A stretch of DNA of 64,000 nucleotides from Bacteroidetes bacterium ADurb.Bin145 (GTDB taxonomy: Bacteria; Bacteroidota; Bacteroidia; Bacteroidales; VadinHA17). The stretch's first letter is position 1; every line of letters starts with the position of its first letter. This document shows, one piece after another, positions 53,427 through 62,698 of the stretch. The stretch is from contig MWDJ01000006.1 of assembly GCA_002070505.1 (NCBI GenBank), forward strand, positions 81,042-145,041, given 5' to 3'. The notes beneath the pieces were generated by a model that had not been told where the DNA came from, did not search any database, and was given only the letters and a program-made list of their open reading frames with translations. The position numbers and the translations under genes are program-made.

Positions 53427-53440
53427 AGTTAAATTTAACT
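53427..53440. promoter_or_regulatory. 14-bp palindrome in purE leader
   Basis: AGTTAAATTTAACT is a perfect palindrome 5 bp from the purE ATG. A -7-like TATTTTTG (minus strand, 53453-53460) lies just upstream, so the palindrome would be in the early transcript or over the start site. Confidence 0.45.
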
Positions 53441-53510
53441 TACTGATCAGGACAAAAATAAGCTATTATTTTCATATTTTCGCTCCGTCTTGAACATCAA
53501 GGGATCTATT

Positions 53511-54047
53511 ATGAAAGAAGTAATAATCCTCGACAGGAAGTTCAGGGAGATGATCCCTGAATCAACTATTGGAAAGAGGATATCCGAGATTGCTGAGGCA
53601 ATCAACAGCGATTTTGCGGGAAAGGAAGTGGTCTTTCTTGGAATTCTTAACGGGGCCTTCATGTTTGCTTCAGATCTTTTCAGGCAGATCAGGCTGGATG
53701 CAAGGATATCATTTGTCAAGCTTGCATCTTACGAAGGTACAAGATCTTCCGGAAACGTAAGGGAACTGATTGGGGTCAATGAAGATATCACCAATAAACA
53801 TGTGATAATTATTGATGATATTATCGATACTGGCCATACTCTGGAAACAATTGTTGAGGAGCTGTCAAAGAGAAAAGTCGCCGGTGTAAAAGTTGCTGCG
53901 CTGCTGTTTAAACCGGAAGCTTATCTGAAAAACATACCCATAGATTATCCGGGCTTTAATATACCAAACGATTTTGTTGTTGGATACGGACTTGATTATG
54001 AGGGATTTGGAAGAAATCTGACATCTATTTATACATTAATTAAATAA
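53511..54047 (+). CDS. hpt: Hypoxanthine phosphoribosyltransferase
   Basis: A 178-residue purine salvage enzyme. VIIIDDIIDTGHTL (98-111) is the PRPP loop, and VFLGILNGAFMFASDL the pyrophosphate-binding region. It joins hypoxanthine or guanine to PRPP. A TTG at 53490 is in frame, but the ATG at 53511 (MKEVIILDRKF) matches the family. Starts hpt-adk-obgE, a run I recall from other Bacteroidales. Confidence 0.94.
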   Translation: MKEVIILDRKFREMIPESTIGKRISEIAEAINSDFAGKEVVFLGILNGAFMFASDLFRQIRLDARISFVKLASYEGTRSSGNVRELIGVNEDITNKHVIIIDDIIDTGHTLETIVEELSKRKVAGVKVAALLFKPEAYLKNIPIDYPGFNIPNDFVVGYGLDYEGFGRNLTSIYTLIK

Positions 54048-54062
54048 TAAAAGTTTCATTCA

Positions 54063-54638
54063 ATGGTTAATTTTTTAATTTTTGGTCCTCCCGGATCCGG
54101 GAAGGGAACACAATCGGTAAGACTTGCCGAAAAATTCAATCTGGCTCATCTGTCGACAGGCGATATGCTTCGTGCTGAAATTGCCGCAGGTACTGAACTC
54201 GGAAAGCGAATGAGCTCAATTATGTCGAAAGGGGAGCTTGTCCCCGACGAAGTGGTTATAGAGATGATAGCAGCCAGGATTGACGGGACAAAGGGTAAGG
54301 ACGGATTCCTTTTCGACGGTTTCCCGAGAACAGTTGACCAGACTGTCGCTCTTGAGAAGATGCTGAATAAGAGGAAGATGAAAATCGATAGTATGCTTGT
54401 ACTTGATGTCGATCACGACGAACTTGTAAAAAGGCTTATCGGCAGGGCAGAACTTTCAGGCAGACCCGACGATAAAGATCCGGCCGTCATTGAAAACCGT
54501 ATTGATGTTTATAAGGAAAAAACAGAACCAATTATTGAGTATTGCCGGAAAAAAGGTATATATAAGCCAATAAATGGAATGGGATCCATTGAAGATATCT
54601 TCGTGAGGCTCAGCGATTATATGAAGAAATTTCTGTAA
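54063..54638 (+). CDS. adk: Adenylate kinase
   Basis: A 191-residue short-form adenylate kinase converting ATP and AMP to two ADP. GPPGSGKGTQ (8-17) is the P-loop, FDGFPRTVDQ the AMP-binding segment, and RLIGRAELSGRPDD replaces the long zinc LID with a short loop. 15 bp after hpt, 11 bp before obgE. Confidence 0.96.
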   Translation: MVNFLIFGPPGSGKGTQSVRLAEKFNLAHLSTGDMLRAEIAAGTELGKRMSSIMSKGELVPDEVVIEMIAARIDGTKGKDGFLFDGFPRTVDQTVALEKMLNKRKMKIDSMLVLDVDHDELVKRLIGRAELSGRPDDKDPAVIENRIDVYKEKTEPIIEYCRKKGIYKPINGMGSIEDIFVRLSDYMKKFL

Positions 54639-54649
54639 TCTGTTAACAG

Positions 54650-55642
54650 ATGTCCGAGTCTAATTTCGTCGATTACATAAAGATCTTTTGCAGGTCAGGG
54701 AAAGGAGGCGCAGGCTCGGCTCATCTGCGGAGGGAAAAATTCATTCCTAAGGGAGGCCCCGACGGGGGCGACGGAGGAAGAGGCGGCAATATAATACTGC
54801 GTGGCAACGATCAGATGTGGACACTTCTTCATCTGCGATACAAACGTCATATTTTTGCTGAGAACGGAGGTCCCGGAGGATCCCAGCAATCGACAGGTGC
54901 CGATGGGAAGGATGTTATCATCGAAGTGCCGCTGGGAACAGTAGCAAGGATTGCAGAAACTAATGATTTCCTTTTTGAAATAACCGAGCATGACCAGGAA
55001 AAGATCCTTGTGAAAGGAGGCAGGGGAGGCCTTGGTAATGTCCACTTTAAATCATCGACAAACCAGACACCCCGTTACGCCCAACCCGGGGAGCCTTCGA
55101 TAGAGAACTGGTTCATCCTCGAACTTAAGATACTTGCTGATGTCGGTCTTGTTGGATTTCCAAATGCAGGTAAATCTACTTTACTGTCTGTTGTGTCAGC
55201 GGCAAAACCTAAAATAGCAGATTACCCGTTTACAACGCTTGTTCCCAATCTTGGGATCGTAAAATACAGGGAGAACAAGTCATTTGTTGTGGCCGATATC
55301 CCCGGGATCATAGAAGGTGCACATGAAGGCAAGGGGCTCGGAATTAAATTCCTCAGGCATATCGAAAGAAATTCCATCCTCCTGTTTATTGTCCCGGCTG
55401 ACAGCAGGGACATAAAGGAAGAATATGAGATCCTTGTCAATGAACTTAAAATGTATAATCCGGAATTACTGGATAAAAAAAGAGTTCTGGCAATCTCAAA
55501 ATCAGATCTGCTTGACGAAGAGCTGCTTGATGAGATGAAAAATGACCTGCCTGAAATACCCCGTGTGTTCATTTCTTCTTTTACCGGGCAGGGCATTAGC
55601 AGGCTGAAGGACATACTCTGGAGAGAACTGACATCGATCTGA
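54650..55642 (+). CDS. obgE: GTPase Obg
   Basis: A 330-residue Obg GTPase involved in 50S ribosome maturation. The glycine-rich Obg fold occupies residues 1-158 ([12 protein letters not shown], 35-46). The G domain has GFPNAGKST (169-177), [16 protein letters not shown] (switch II) and the SKSD base-recognition motif. No extended C-terminal domain. Part of the hpt-adk-obgE run. Confidence 0.96.
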   Translation: MSESNFVDYIKIFCRSGKGGAGSAHLRREKFIPKGGPDGGDGGRGGNIILRGNDQMWTLLHLRYKRHIFAENGGPGGSQQSTGADGKDVIIEVPLGTVARIAETNDFLFEITEHDQEKILVKGGRGGLGNVHFKSSTNQTPRYAQPGEPSIENWFILELKILADVGLVGFPNAGKSTLLSVVSAAKPKIADYPFTTLVPNLGIVKYRENKSFVVADIPGIIEGAHEGKGLGIKFLRHIERNSILLFIVPADSRDIKEEYEILVNELKMYNPELLDKKRVLAISKSDLLDEELLDEMKNDLPEIPRVFISSFTGQGISRLKDILWRELTSI

Positions 55643-55653
55643 ATATAAAAACT

Positions 55654-56244
55654 ATGCTTGAACATCTCGACAAACAAATATTCATGCTGGTTAACTCGGC
55701 CAATTCACCTTTCTGGGATGAGGTCATGTATGCAATAAGCGGCAGGGTGATATGGATCCCTCTCTATCTGGCAATCCTGATTTGCATTTGGTTCAACAAT
55801 AAGAAAAAATTTCATGTAATTATCATTTTTATTGCCCTGGCCGCGATTTTTGCTGACCAGTCGTCTGTCCATTTGTTCAAGAATGTATTCCACAGGCTCC
55901 GTCCGTGCCATGATCCTGAACTTGAGGGGATGGTTCATCTGGTAAGAGGGGAGTGCGGTGGTTTGTATGGATTTGTATCATCGCATGCATCAAATTCTTT
56001 CAATGTTGCCCTGCTGAGCCTTATGTTCATCAAAAGGAAATGGTTTACTGTAAGCATTTTATTATGGGCTGCTGTAATTTGTTACAGCCGTGTGTACCTG
56101 GGAGTTCATTATCCCGGAGATGTGATCTGTGGCTCCCTGCTTGGGGCTTTTTTCGGTTGGGGATTCTACAGGCTTTATGATTACACTGACAAAAAGATCC
56201 TGTTAAAACGAGACGGTTTCTCATCAAATGGAGAGATTAAATAA
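55654..56244 (+). CDS. PAP2-superfamily membrane phosphatase
   Basis: A 196-residue protein with five to six helices and the three PAP2 motifs: KNVFHRLRP (76-84), FVSSH (107-111) and SRVYLGVHYPGD (145-156). It removes phosphate from lipid pyrophosphates or phosphatidic acid; in this context undecaprenyl pyrophosphate recycling or lipid A remodelling are possible. It begins 11 bp after obgE. Confidence 0.9.
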   Translation: MLEHLDKQIFMLVNSANSPFWDEVMYAISGRVIWIPLYLAILICIWFNNKKKFHVIIIFIALAAIFADQSSVHLFKNVFHRLRPCHDPELEGMVHLVRGECGGLYGFVSSHASNSFNVALLSLMFIKRKWFTVSILLWAAVICYSRVYLGVHYPGDVICGSLLGAFFGWGFYRLYDYTDKKILLKRDGFSSNGEIK

Positions 56245-56271
56245 ATGATAATCAGAATATTCTTAGGATAA

Positions 56272-57219
56272 ATGCTTTGCCTCGATCTCATTTCAGCAGA
56301 TCCCGCTTTCAATCTGGCTACAGAGGAATATCTCCTGAGAAACAGTGACGAGGAATACTTCATCCTTTATATTGACTCCCCTTCGGTCATTATCGGTAAA
56401 CATCAGGCTGCTCACAGAGAGACAAACACTGAATTCGTTACAAAGAATTGCATTCCGGTAATAAGAAGGATATCAGGCGGGGGGACAGTTTATCATGATC
56501 AGGGGAATCTTAATTTCTCATTCATCCTGAACAGCACCGCCGGGAACCAGGTTAATTTCAGGAAATACATGCTTCCGGTTCTTGAATTTCTCTCTTCTGC
56601 TGGTATAGAGGCAGAATTTGAGGGTAAGAGCGACCTCAGGGCAAACGGGAAAAAAATATCGGGCAATGCTGAACATATTTTCCGTGAAAGGGTACTTCAT
56701 CATGGTACACTGCTTTTCAACTCTGATCTTGAAAAACTTAAAGCTGCTCTGAGAAATGATACGTCTCGTTATGTTACACGAGCGGTCGCTTCTAAGCCGG
56801 CGCCCGTTATGAATATCGCGGAACTGCTTACATCCTCATCCGGAATACATTCATTCCGGGCATTGATGCTTGATTTTTTCCTTAAGAAAAAAGGCAATAT
56901 AATGTCAGAACTGAAAGATGAGGAGCTTGATCAGATTAAGATAATTGCAAAGAACAGATACTGTTCCTGGGAGTGGAATTATGCCTATGGCCCGGAATAT
57001 TCACTTGAAAACAGGCTGGAGGTAAACGGTGAGTTGTTGAAATTAAAATTAAGCGTAAAAGATGGCCTGATAACTGATTGTCAGGTTAAAGGTTCCCGTG
57101 GAGTCCTTAAGGCAGGAAAGAAACTGCAGGGGTGCAGACATATGCCGGAAGATGTCCGGGAAGTTCTCAGGCTGGAAAAATTACAAATACAGGAAAAGGA
57201 GGTATTCAGGTTCTTTTAA
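56272..57219 (+). CDS. lplA: Lipoate-protein ligase A
   Basis: A 315-residue enzyme that activates free lipoate with ATP and attaches it to lipoyl domains. RRISGGGTVYH (65-75) is the signature, and DLRANGKKISGNAEH the lipoyl-AMP-binding segment. The small C-terminal accessory domain (about 250-315) is present. Together with lipA/lipB it gives both salvage and synthesis. The stop is followed by a 7-bp tandem repeat. Confidence 0.93.
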   Translation: MLCLDLISADPAFNLATEEYLLRNSDEEYFILYIDSPSVIIGKHQAAHRETNTEFVTKNCIPVIRRISGGGTVYHDQGNLNFSFILNSTAGNQVNFRKYMLPVLEFLSSAGIEAEFEGKSDLRANGKKISGNAEHIFRERVLHHGTLLFNSDLEKLKAALRNDTSRYVTRAVASKPAPVMNIAELLTSSSGIHSFRALMLDFFLKKKGNIMSELKDEELDQIKIIAKNRYCSWEWNYAYGPEYSLENRLEVNGELLKLKLSVKDGLITDCQVKGSRGVLKAGKKLQGCRHMPEDVREVLRLEKLQIQEKEVFRFF

Positions 57220-57220
57220 G

Positions 57221-57277
57221 AGGTTGCAAGGTGCAAGGTACATGGTGCATGGTTCTCTATTCCCCCTTTGAAGGGGG
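57221..57277. repeat. 7-bp tandem repeat and C-rich hairpin after lplA
   Basis: AGGTTGCA, AGGTGCA, AGGTACA, TGGTGCA run head to tail from 57221 to 57249, immediately after the stop. The unit GGTTGCA is the complement of TGCAACC in the argG-argH spacer. A hairpin CCCCCT-TTGA-AGGGGG (57262-57277) follows, with GTTAGGGGGATG and then five T, weak as a terminator. Confidence 0.7.
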
Positions 57278-57336
57278 TTAGGGGGATGTTTTTGCATGTT
57301 ATATGGGATAATATATAGTAATTACGGATTTTATTT

Positions 57337-58083
57337 ATGGATATTCTGAAATCGATATTGGTATGGCTGATCGGGATCACTTTCATAATAGTATTTTTCC
57401 CGGTAACCTTTCTGGTCTGGCTTATTGCGCTTCCGTTCGATCGCAAGCGCGTAATTGTGCATGGACTTCTCATTTTTCAATCATGTTTGATTTCACATAT
57501 TGTTCCCATCTGGAGGTTGAAAACAGAAGGAAGGGAAAAGGCTGAAAAAGGTACCACTTATGTTATAATCTCAAATCATCAGTCAATACTCGATATCCTG
57601 CTGATAAACTGCCTGCGTTACCGCTTCAGGTGGATCTCAAAGATTGAAAACACTAAAGTCCCCTTCCTGGGCTGGTATCTGAAGATGGCAGGTTACATAA
57701 CTGTTGACAGGGGTAATAAAGAAAGCAAGGATAAAATGATTGATGAGGCTCTTGAATGCCTGAAAAAAGAAATATCAATTATGCTTTTCCCGGAAGGAAC
57801 AAGATCTCCTGACAGACAGATAGGTTTTTTCAAAAGAGGGGCGTTCCAGCTTGCGATATTGGCAGAAAAACCTATATTGCCTGTGATTATTGACGGATCA
57901 GGAGGTGTTCTTCCAAAGCACGGATTGATTTTCGGGGGATTTCATAATATTACTATCAGAGTTCTCGATCCTGTTCCTCCCGGCAAATTCGGGACAAATG
58001 ACTGGGACGCCCTGGCAATGAGATTCCAGGAGATGATGACGGAAGAACTCAGGAAGCTCAGGGAAGCTAATAGGAGAAAATGA
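57337..58083 (+). CDS. plsC: 1-acyl-sn-glycerol-3-phosphate acyltransferase
   Basis: A 248-residue membrane acyltransferase making phosphatidic acid from lysophosphatidic acid. N-terminal helices (7-30), NHQSILD (80-86, the HX4D motif) and FPEGTR (151-156). Its stop overlaps the next start by 4 bp. Confidence 0.93.
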   Translation: MDILKSILVWLIGITFIIVFFPVTFLVWLIALPFDRKRVIVHGLLIFQSCLISHIVPIWRLKTEGREKAEKGTTYVIISNHQSILDILLINCLRYRFRWISKIENTKVPFLGWYLKMAGYITVDRGNKESKDKMIDEALECLKKEISIMLFPEGTRSPDRQIGFFKRGAFQLAILAEKPILPVIIDGSGGVLPKHGLIFGGFHNITIRVLDPVPPGKFGTNDWDALAMRFQEMMTEELRKLREANRRK

Positions 58084-58856
58084 CACACAGTCCATCATAC
58101 CGCAGGATCCTGCATAGAATGGGGTACTATAATTACCAGCAGGGGCTTATCAATAATTTCCTTGTTCAGGAAAATGGATGGATCGGCCATCAGAAGAAAT
58201 GCAGAAACTTTATTCTTAAGGCTATTGAGTACAATAAACCGGAAAAAATCACGGTTCTTGGCAGCGGATGGCTGATGGAACTTCCACTTGTTGAGATGGC
58301 AGAAAGGACTGGTGAAATATGCCTTATTGATATTATCCATCCTCCGGAAGTCATATCCCAGGCTTCAACTTTAAAAAAGGTAAGACTTATTGAAGACGAT
58401 GTTTCCGGAGGACTGATAGAGATGGTCTGGAAAGCGTCAGGGAACCGCACTTTCCTGAATAAGCTATCCTCACTTGAAAGCCTGACGATCCCTGAATACA
58501 GATCCCCGGAAGATCCCGGATTGGTAATATCTCTGAATATACTGACTCAGATTGAGGTGCTGCCTCTTAACCTTCTGAAAAAGAAGTCACGGGCAGATGA
58601 AAATGAATTTCTTCAATTCAGGAGAAGTATCCAGGAAAATCATTTGAAATTCCTGAAGCTTTACAAATCAGTCATAATAACTGACACATCGGAGCTTATT
58701 TCCCGGCCGGGGGGCAAAAAGGAAAAAGTCCCGACTCTTCTTGTCGATCTGCCTGATGGAATAATGAGGGAGGAATGGCAATGGGATGCAGATCTGAAGG
58801 GCCGTGATTACAATCTCCGGCATTCCGCTTTTGAAGTTTCAGCCGTAATTTTTTAA
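58080..58856 (+). CDS. Unrecognised Rossmann-like protein
   Basis: A 258-residue soluble protein. KITVLGSGWLMELPLVEMA (about 57-75) looks like the first strand and glycine loop of a SAM- or NAD-binding fold, with an acidic strand end in ICLIDIIHPPEV (about 80-91). ISLNILTQIEVLPL (about 150) resembles a motif IV region of methyltransferases. No family name comes to mind. It is translationally coupled to plsC and followed 2 bp later by the MutS-like gene, so a role near the membrane lipids or that ATPase is possible but speculative. Confidence 0.7.
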   Translation: MTHSPSYRRILHRMGYYNYQQGLINNFLVQENGWIGHQKKCRNFILKAIEYNKPEKITVLGSGWLMELPLVEMAERTGEICLIDIIHPPEVISQASTLKKVRLIEDDVSGGLIEMVWKASGNRTFLNKLSSLESLTIPEYRSPEDPGLVISLNILTQIEVLPLNLLKKKSRADENEFLQFRRSIQENHLKFLKLYKSVIITDTSELISRPGGKKEKVPTLLVDLPDGIMREEWQWDADLKGRDYNLRHSAFEVSAVIF

Positions 58857-58858
58857 AG

Positions 58859-60658
58859 ATGACTGCAGGAAAAAAAGCTGAATATTCAAACCTCGCTAAA
58901 ACTTACAGAGACCACGCTGAAAAAGAAAAACGGATCTTGCTTGTTATTTCTGTTTTCAGGTTCCTGACATTCGCGGGAGGTCTCATTATCGTCTGGCTTT
59001 CCTTTACCCTTTCAAAATATTATGGATTTGCAGTTTTATTATTTGTGTCGGGGATCTTTATCTATCTGCTGAAAATCTATTCTGATCATCTTGCCAGACA
59101 GCAATATTTATCAGATCTTGAGCTTATTAACCTTAATGAGGTGAGGGCGTCTGAAGGAGATTACTCTGTCTTCGGAGACGGATCTTCCTTTGGGCTGAAG
59201 AGCCACGATTTCTCTTACGATACCGACCTTTTCGGACAAGGATCATTATTCCAGTTCCTGAACAGGACCTGCACCGGATATGGAAGTGAGGTACTGGCAG
59301 GATGGCTGGCTGATCCCTATATTTTAGCACCTTTTCTCAAATCAAGGCAGCAAACAATTTCTGAACTGGCGGCGAAGCTTACCTGGCGACAAAGCTTTCT
59401 GGCTACAGGGATTAATAAGGACCTTAATAGCAGAAATATCAAGGGATTGACAAAATGGTTATCAGAAGAAACGGAGATCAGCTCATACGGATTTAAGAAG
59501 GTGATATTATGGATATTTCCTCTCCTTGCATGTGTTTCTCTGCTCCTGACCAGTATCGGATCGTTGCACTACAGTGTGTTCATCTTAATATTTCTTGTAA
59601 ACCTCCTCATAATTCTCCTCAATCTGAAAAACACTCAATCGATTCACGGAGAGCTTAGCGGCAGGTACAATTTTCTTTCTTCACTTGGAAGCCTTCTTGA
59701 ACTGATTGAGAACGAACAATTCGAATCGCCGCTTATTGGTAAAATAAAAGAAGATATTAAAGTCAGCAGACTATCTGCTGTCAGGGCCCTTAAACAGTTA
59801 AGCAATATAATACGGGCATTTGACAGCCGGCTGAACTTAATTGTTGGTTTTGTTCTCAACGGACTTCTTCTCTGGGATCTTCATTGTATACGAAAAATTG
59901 AAAGCTGGAAAGCTGATTACAGGGGTCATTTCCCCGGATGGCTCGATTTACTTGGTCAGACTGATGCTTTTATAAGCCTGGGCAACTATTCGTACAACAA
60001 TCCGGAATTTGTTTTTCCGGAGCTGGCTGATGACAAGGCACCTTTCCGGGCAAAGCAGCTCGGGCATCCTCTGATTGCTCATGATACAAGGGTTTGTAAC
60101 GATTTCAGTATTCCCTCCAAAGGCAGGATCTGCATTATAACCGGTGCAAATATGGCTGGAAAAAGCACCTTCCTCAGGAGTGTGGCAGTCAATATGATTC
60201 TTGCTATGGCAGGGGCTCCTGTCTGTGCCGCTGAGATGAAATTCATGCCTGTAAGGTTATTTACAAGTATGCGCACCACAGATTCACTTGCCTCCAATGA
60301 GTCCTATTTTTATGCTGAACTTAAAAGACTCAGGCAGCTGGAGCAAAAGATACTTTCCGGAGAGGACATTTTATTTATCCTTGATGAGATTCTGAAAGGT
60401 ACAAATTCTGAAGATAAAAACGTCGGATCCAGACTCTTCCTGAACCGGATCATTAGTCTCGGGGGAACGGGACTGATCGCCGCTCATGATACGTCTCTGG
60501 GCAGCCTGGAGGCAGAACACCCTGGGGTGATTATAAATAAATGCATTGAGATTGAGATCGATGGCGAGATAATCCGTTTCGATTTCAAGCTGCGTGACGG
60601 TATAGCAAGTAAAAAGAATGCTGTACTTCTAATGAAGCAGATGGGTATCATTCCCTGA
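58859..60658 (+). CDS. Membrane-anchored MutS-like ATPase
   Basis: A 599-residue protein with two pairs of N-terminal to central hydrophobic helices (about 25-75; 215-262) and a C-terminal MutS ATPase domain: Walker A GANMAGKST (429-437), FTSMRTTDSLASNESYF with the MutS N-box/Ser region, Walker B ILFILDEILKGTNSEDKN, and GLIAAHDTSLGSLE. The mismatch-recognition domain with Phe-x-Glu is absent, so it is not canonical mismatch repair. Similar small MutS-like proteins occur in Bacteroidota with unknown role. It sits 2 bp after the Rossmann-like gene. Confidence 0.85.
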   Translation: MTAGKKAEYSNLAKTYRDHAEKEKRILLVISVFRFLTFAGGLIIVWLSFTLSKYYGFAVLLFVSGIFIYLLKIYSDHLARQQYLSDLELINLNEVRASEGDYSVFGDGSSFGLKSHDFSYDTDLFGQGSLFQFLNRTCTGYGSEVLAGWLADPYILAPFLKSRQQTISELAAKLTWRQSFLATGINKDLNSRNIKGLTKWLSEETEISSYGFKKVILWIFPLLACVSLLLTSIGSLHYSVFILIFLVNLLIILLNLKNTQSIHGELSGRYNFLSSLGSLLELIENEQFESPLIGKIKEDIKVSRLSAVRALKQLSNIIRAFDSRLNLIVGFVLNGLLLWDLHCIRKIESWKADYRGHFPGWLDLLGQTDAFISLGNYSYNNPEFVFPELADDKAPFRAKQLGHPLIAHDTRVCNDFSIPSKGRICIITGANMAGKSTFLRSVAVNMILAMAGAPVCAAEMKFMPVRLFTSMRTTDSLASNESYFYAELKRLRQLEQKILSGEDILFILDEILKGTNSEDKNVGSRLFLNRIISLGGTGLIAAHDTSLGSLEAEHPGVIINKCIEIEIDGEIIRFDFKLRDGIASKKNAVLLMKQMGIIP

Positions 60659-60799
60659 ATTCAGCTCAGGTCACTAATTTAATATCAGACTTCCGCAGGG
60701 AGGGCTGCTTATTCATTTTCAGCTTTTTATCATTAAACATCAGGGGATAAATCGGTTTGATTGTTGAAAAAATGATAGCCGGCGACACCTCTAAATAAC

Positions 60800-60807
60800 T
60801 ATATTTG
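60800..60807 (+). promoter_or_regulatory. parE promoter -7 element
   Basis: TATATTTG is an exact TAnnTTTG match 17 bp before the parE ATG. No -33 TTTG at usual spacing. The rest of 60659-60824 holds nothing I recognise. Confidence 0.5.
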
Positions 60808-60824
60808 CGCAAAATTTCTTAGAA

Positions 60825-62675
60825 ATGACTGTTGTCGGATACTCTGAAGAGCATATTAAAACCCTTGAATGGCGGGAACATATCAGGCTTCGTCCGGGTA
60901 TGTACATCGGCAAGCTCGGAGATGGTTCGTCACAGGATGATGGCATCTACGTCCTTCTGAAAGAAGTGATGGATAATGCTATTGACGAATACATGATGGG
61001 CTTCGGTAAGAAGATCGACGTTGAAATAAACGGCAGGGAAGTGAGGGTCAGGGATTATGGTCGCGGAATTCCACTGGGGAAACTGCTCGACGCTGTTTCA
61101 AAAATGAATACCGGTGCCAAGTACGACTCAAAGGCTTTCAAGAAATCTGTAGGGCTTAATGGTATCGGAGTGAAAGCAGTGAACGCCCTGTCTTCAAGAT
61201 TTGTTGTGAAATCTGTACGCGACGGACAGATGAAGACCGGGGAGTTTGAACATGGACTTCTCGTAAAGGACCATCCGGTTAAGGCAACAAATGAAGAGAA
61301 TGGTGTCGAAGTTGTATTTCAGCCTGATGAAAATATGTTCGGCAACTATTTCTATATGTCGGAATACGTAGATACTATGTTAAAAAACTACGTATATCTG
61401 AACTCCGGACTTGTTATAAACTTTAACGGCAACAAATTCTTCTCGAAAAACGGGCTCGCTGATCTTCTGAATGAAAACATGAGCAAGGAAGGTCTTTACC
61501 CTCTTATTCATCTGAAGGACGATGACATAGAAGTGGCATTCACTCACGGCCTTCAGTACGGCGAAGATTATTACAGCTTTGTTAACGGGCAGAATACGAC
61601 ACAGGGCGGAACTCATCTCCTGGCATTCAAGGAGGCCCTGGTGAGAACAATAAGGGATTTTTACAAGAAGGAATTTGATCCTGCCGATATACGGTCCTCG
61701 ATTATTGCGGCTATTAGCATTAAAGTTGAAGAACCGATCTTTGAATCGCAGACCAAGACCAAACTCGGATCAAAGGATATGGGTCCGGAAGGCCCTTCGG
61801 TCAGAACCTTTATAGTTGATTATATAAAGAAGCACCTTGATGATTACCTGCACAAGAATTATGAGACTGCAGGCATCCTTCTGAAGAAGATCCAGGAGTC
61901 GGAAAAAGAGAGAAAAGCAATCTCTTCGATCCAGAAGATAGCCAGGGACAGGGCAAAGAAAGTGAGCCTGCATAATAAAAAGCTAAGAGACTGCAGGGTG
62001 CATTATAATACTAACGATCCGAACAAGCTCGATTCAACAATCTTCATAACCGAAGGTGATTCAGCAAGCGGTTCAATTACAAAGTCGCGGAGCGTTGAGA
62101 CCCAGGCTGTTTTCAGCCTGAGAGGCAAACCGCTGAACTCTTTCGGACTTACAAAAAAGATCGTTTATGAGAATGAAGAATTCAACCTTCTTCAGGCTGC
62201 CCTGAATATCGAAGACGGAATAGAGAATCTCCGCTATAATAATGTCGTAATAGCCACTGATGCCGATGTTGACGGCATGCATATCCGCCTTCTTATGCTG
62301 ACCTTTTTTCTCCAGTTCTTCCCGGAGCTTGTAAAGAAGGGACATGTCTATATACTTCAGACACCTCTTTTCAGAGTGAGAAATAAGAAGGAAACGAGAT
62401 ATTGTTATACTCTTGATGAGAAGATGAAGGCGATCAAAGATCTCGGCCCAGACCCTGAAATAACCCGCTTCAAAGGTCTCGGAGAGATATCCCCTGAGGA
62501 GTTCAGCCATTTTATAGGAAAAGATATGCGCCTGGAGCCGGTGAGGTTGAAGAAGAATGATGCTGTAAACGGTTATCTTGAGTTTTATATGGGAAAGAAT
62601 ACCCAGGCAAGGCAGGATTTTATCATCGAGAATCTGAGGATTGAAGAAGATGTTCTGCAGGAAGAAATTTACTGA
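60825..62675 (+). CDS. parE: DNA topoisomerase IV subunit B
   Basis: A 616-residue type IIA topoisomerase ATPase subunit. GHKL ATPase: [49 protein letters not shown] (E410) and the metal-binding DADVDG (D479, D481, D483). It lacks the insert of long GyrB proteins. Paired with parC 23 bp downstream, which favours topoisomerase IV over gyrase; it decatenates chromosomes after replication. Confidence 0.93.
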   Translation: MTVVGYSEEHIKTLEWREHIRLRPGMYIGKLGDGSSQDDGIYVLLKEVMDNAIDEYMMGFGKKIDVEINGREVRVRDYGRGIPLGKLLDAVSKMNTGAKYDSKAFKKSVGLNGIGVKAVNALSSRFVVKSVRDGQMKTGEFEHGLLVKDHPVKATNEENGVEVVFQPDENMFGNYFYMSEYVDTMLKNYVYLNSGLVINFNGNKFFSKNGLADLLNENMSKEGLYPLIHLKDDDIEVAFTHGLQYGEDYYSFVNGQNTTQGGTHLLAFKEALVRTIRDFYKKEFDPADIRSSIIAAISIKVEEPIFESQTKTKLGSKDMGPEGPSVRTFIVDYIKKHLDDYLHKNYETAGILLKKIQESEKERKAISSIQKIARDRAKKVSLHNKKLRDCRVHYNTNDPNKLDSTIFITEGDSASGSITKSRSVETQAVFSLRGKPLNSFGLTKKIVYENEEFNLLQAALNIEDGIENLRYNNVVIATDADVDGMHIRLLMLTFFLQFFPELVKKGHVYILQTPLFRVRNKKETRYCYTLDEKMKAIKDLGPDPEITRFKGLGEISPEEFSHFIGKDMRLEPVRLKKNDAVNGYLEFYMGKNTQARQDFIIENLRIEEDVLQEEIY

Positions 62676-62698
62676 TTTTTCGGGAGTGGCAGCTGAAT

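Noticed and set aside
57262-57300. Intrinsic terminator after lplA
   Set aside because: The hairpin is GC-rich, but the five-T run is separated by 12 bases containing G-rich sequence, so it does not meet a standard terminator.
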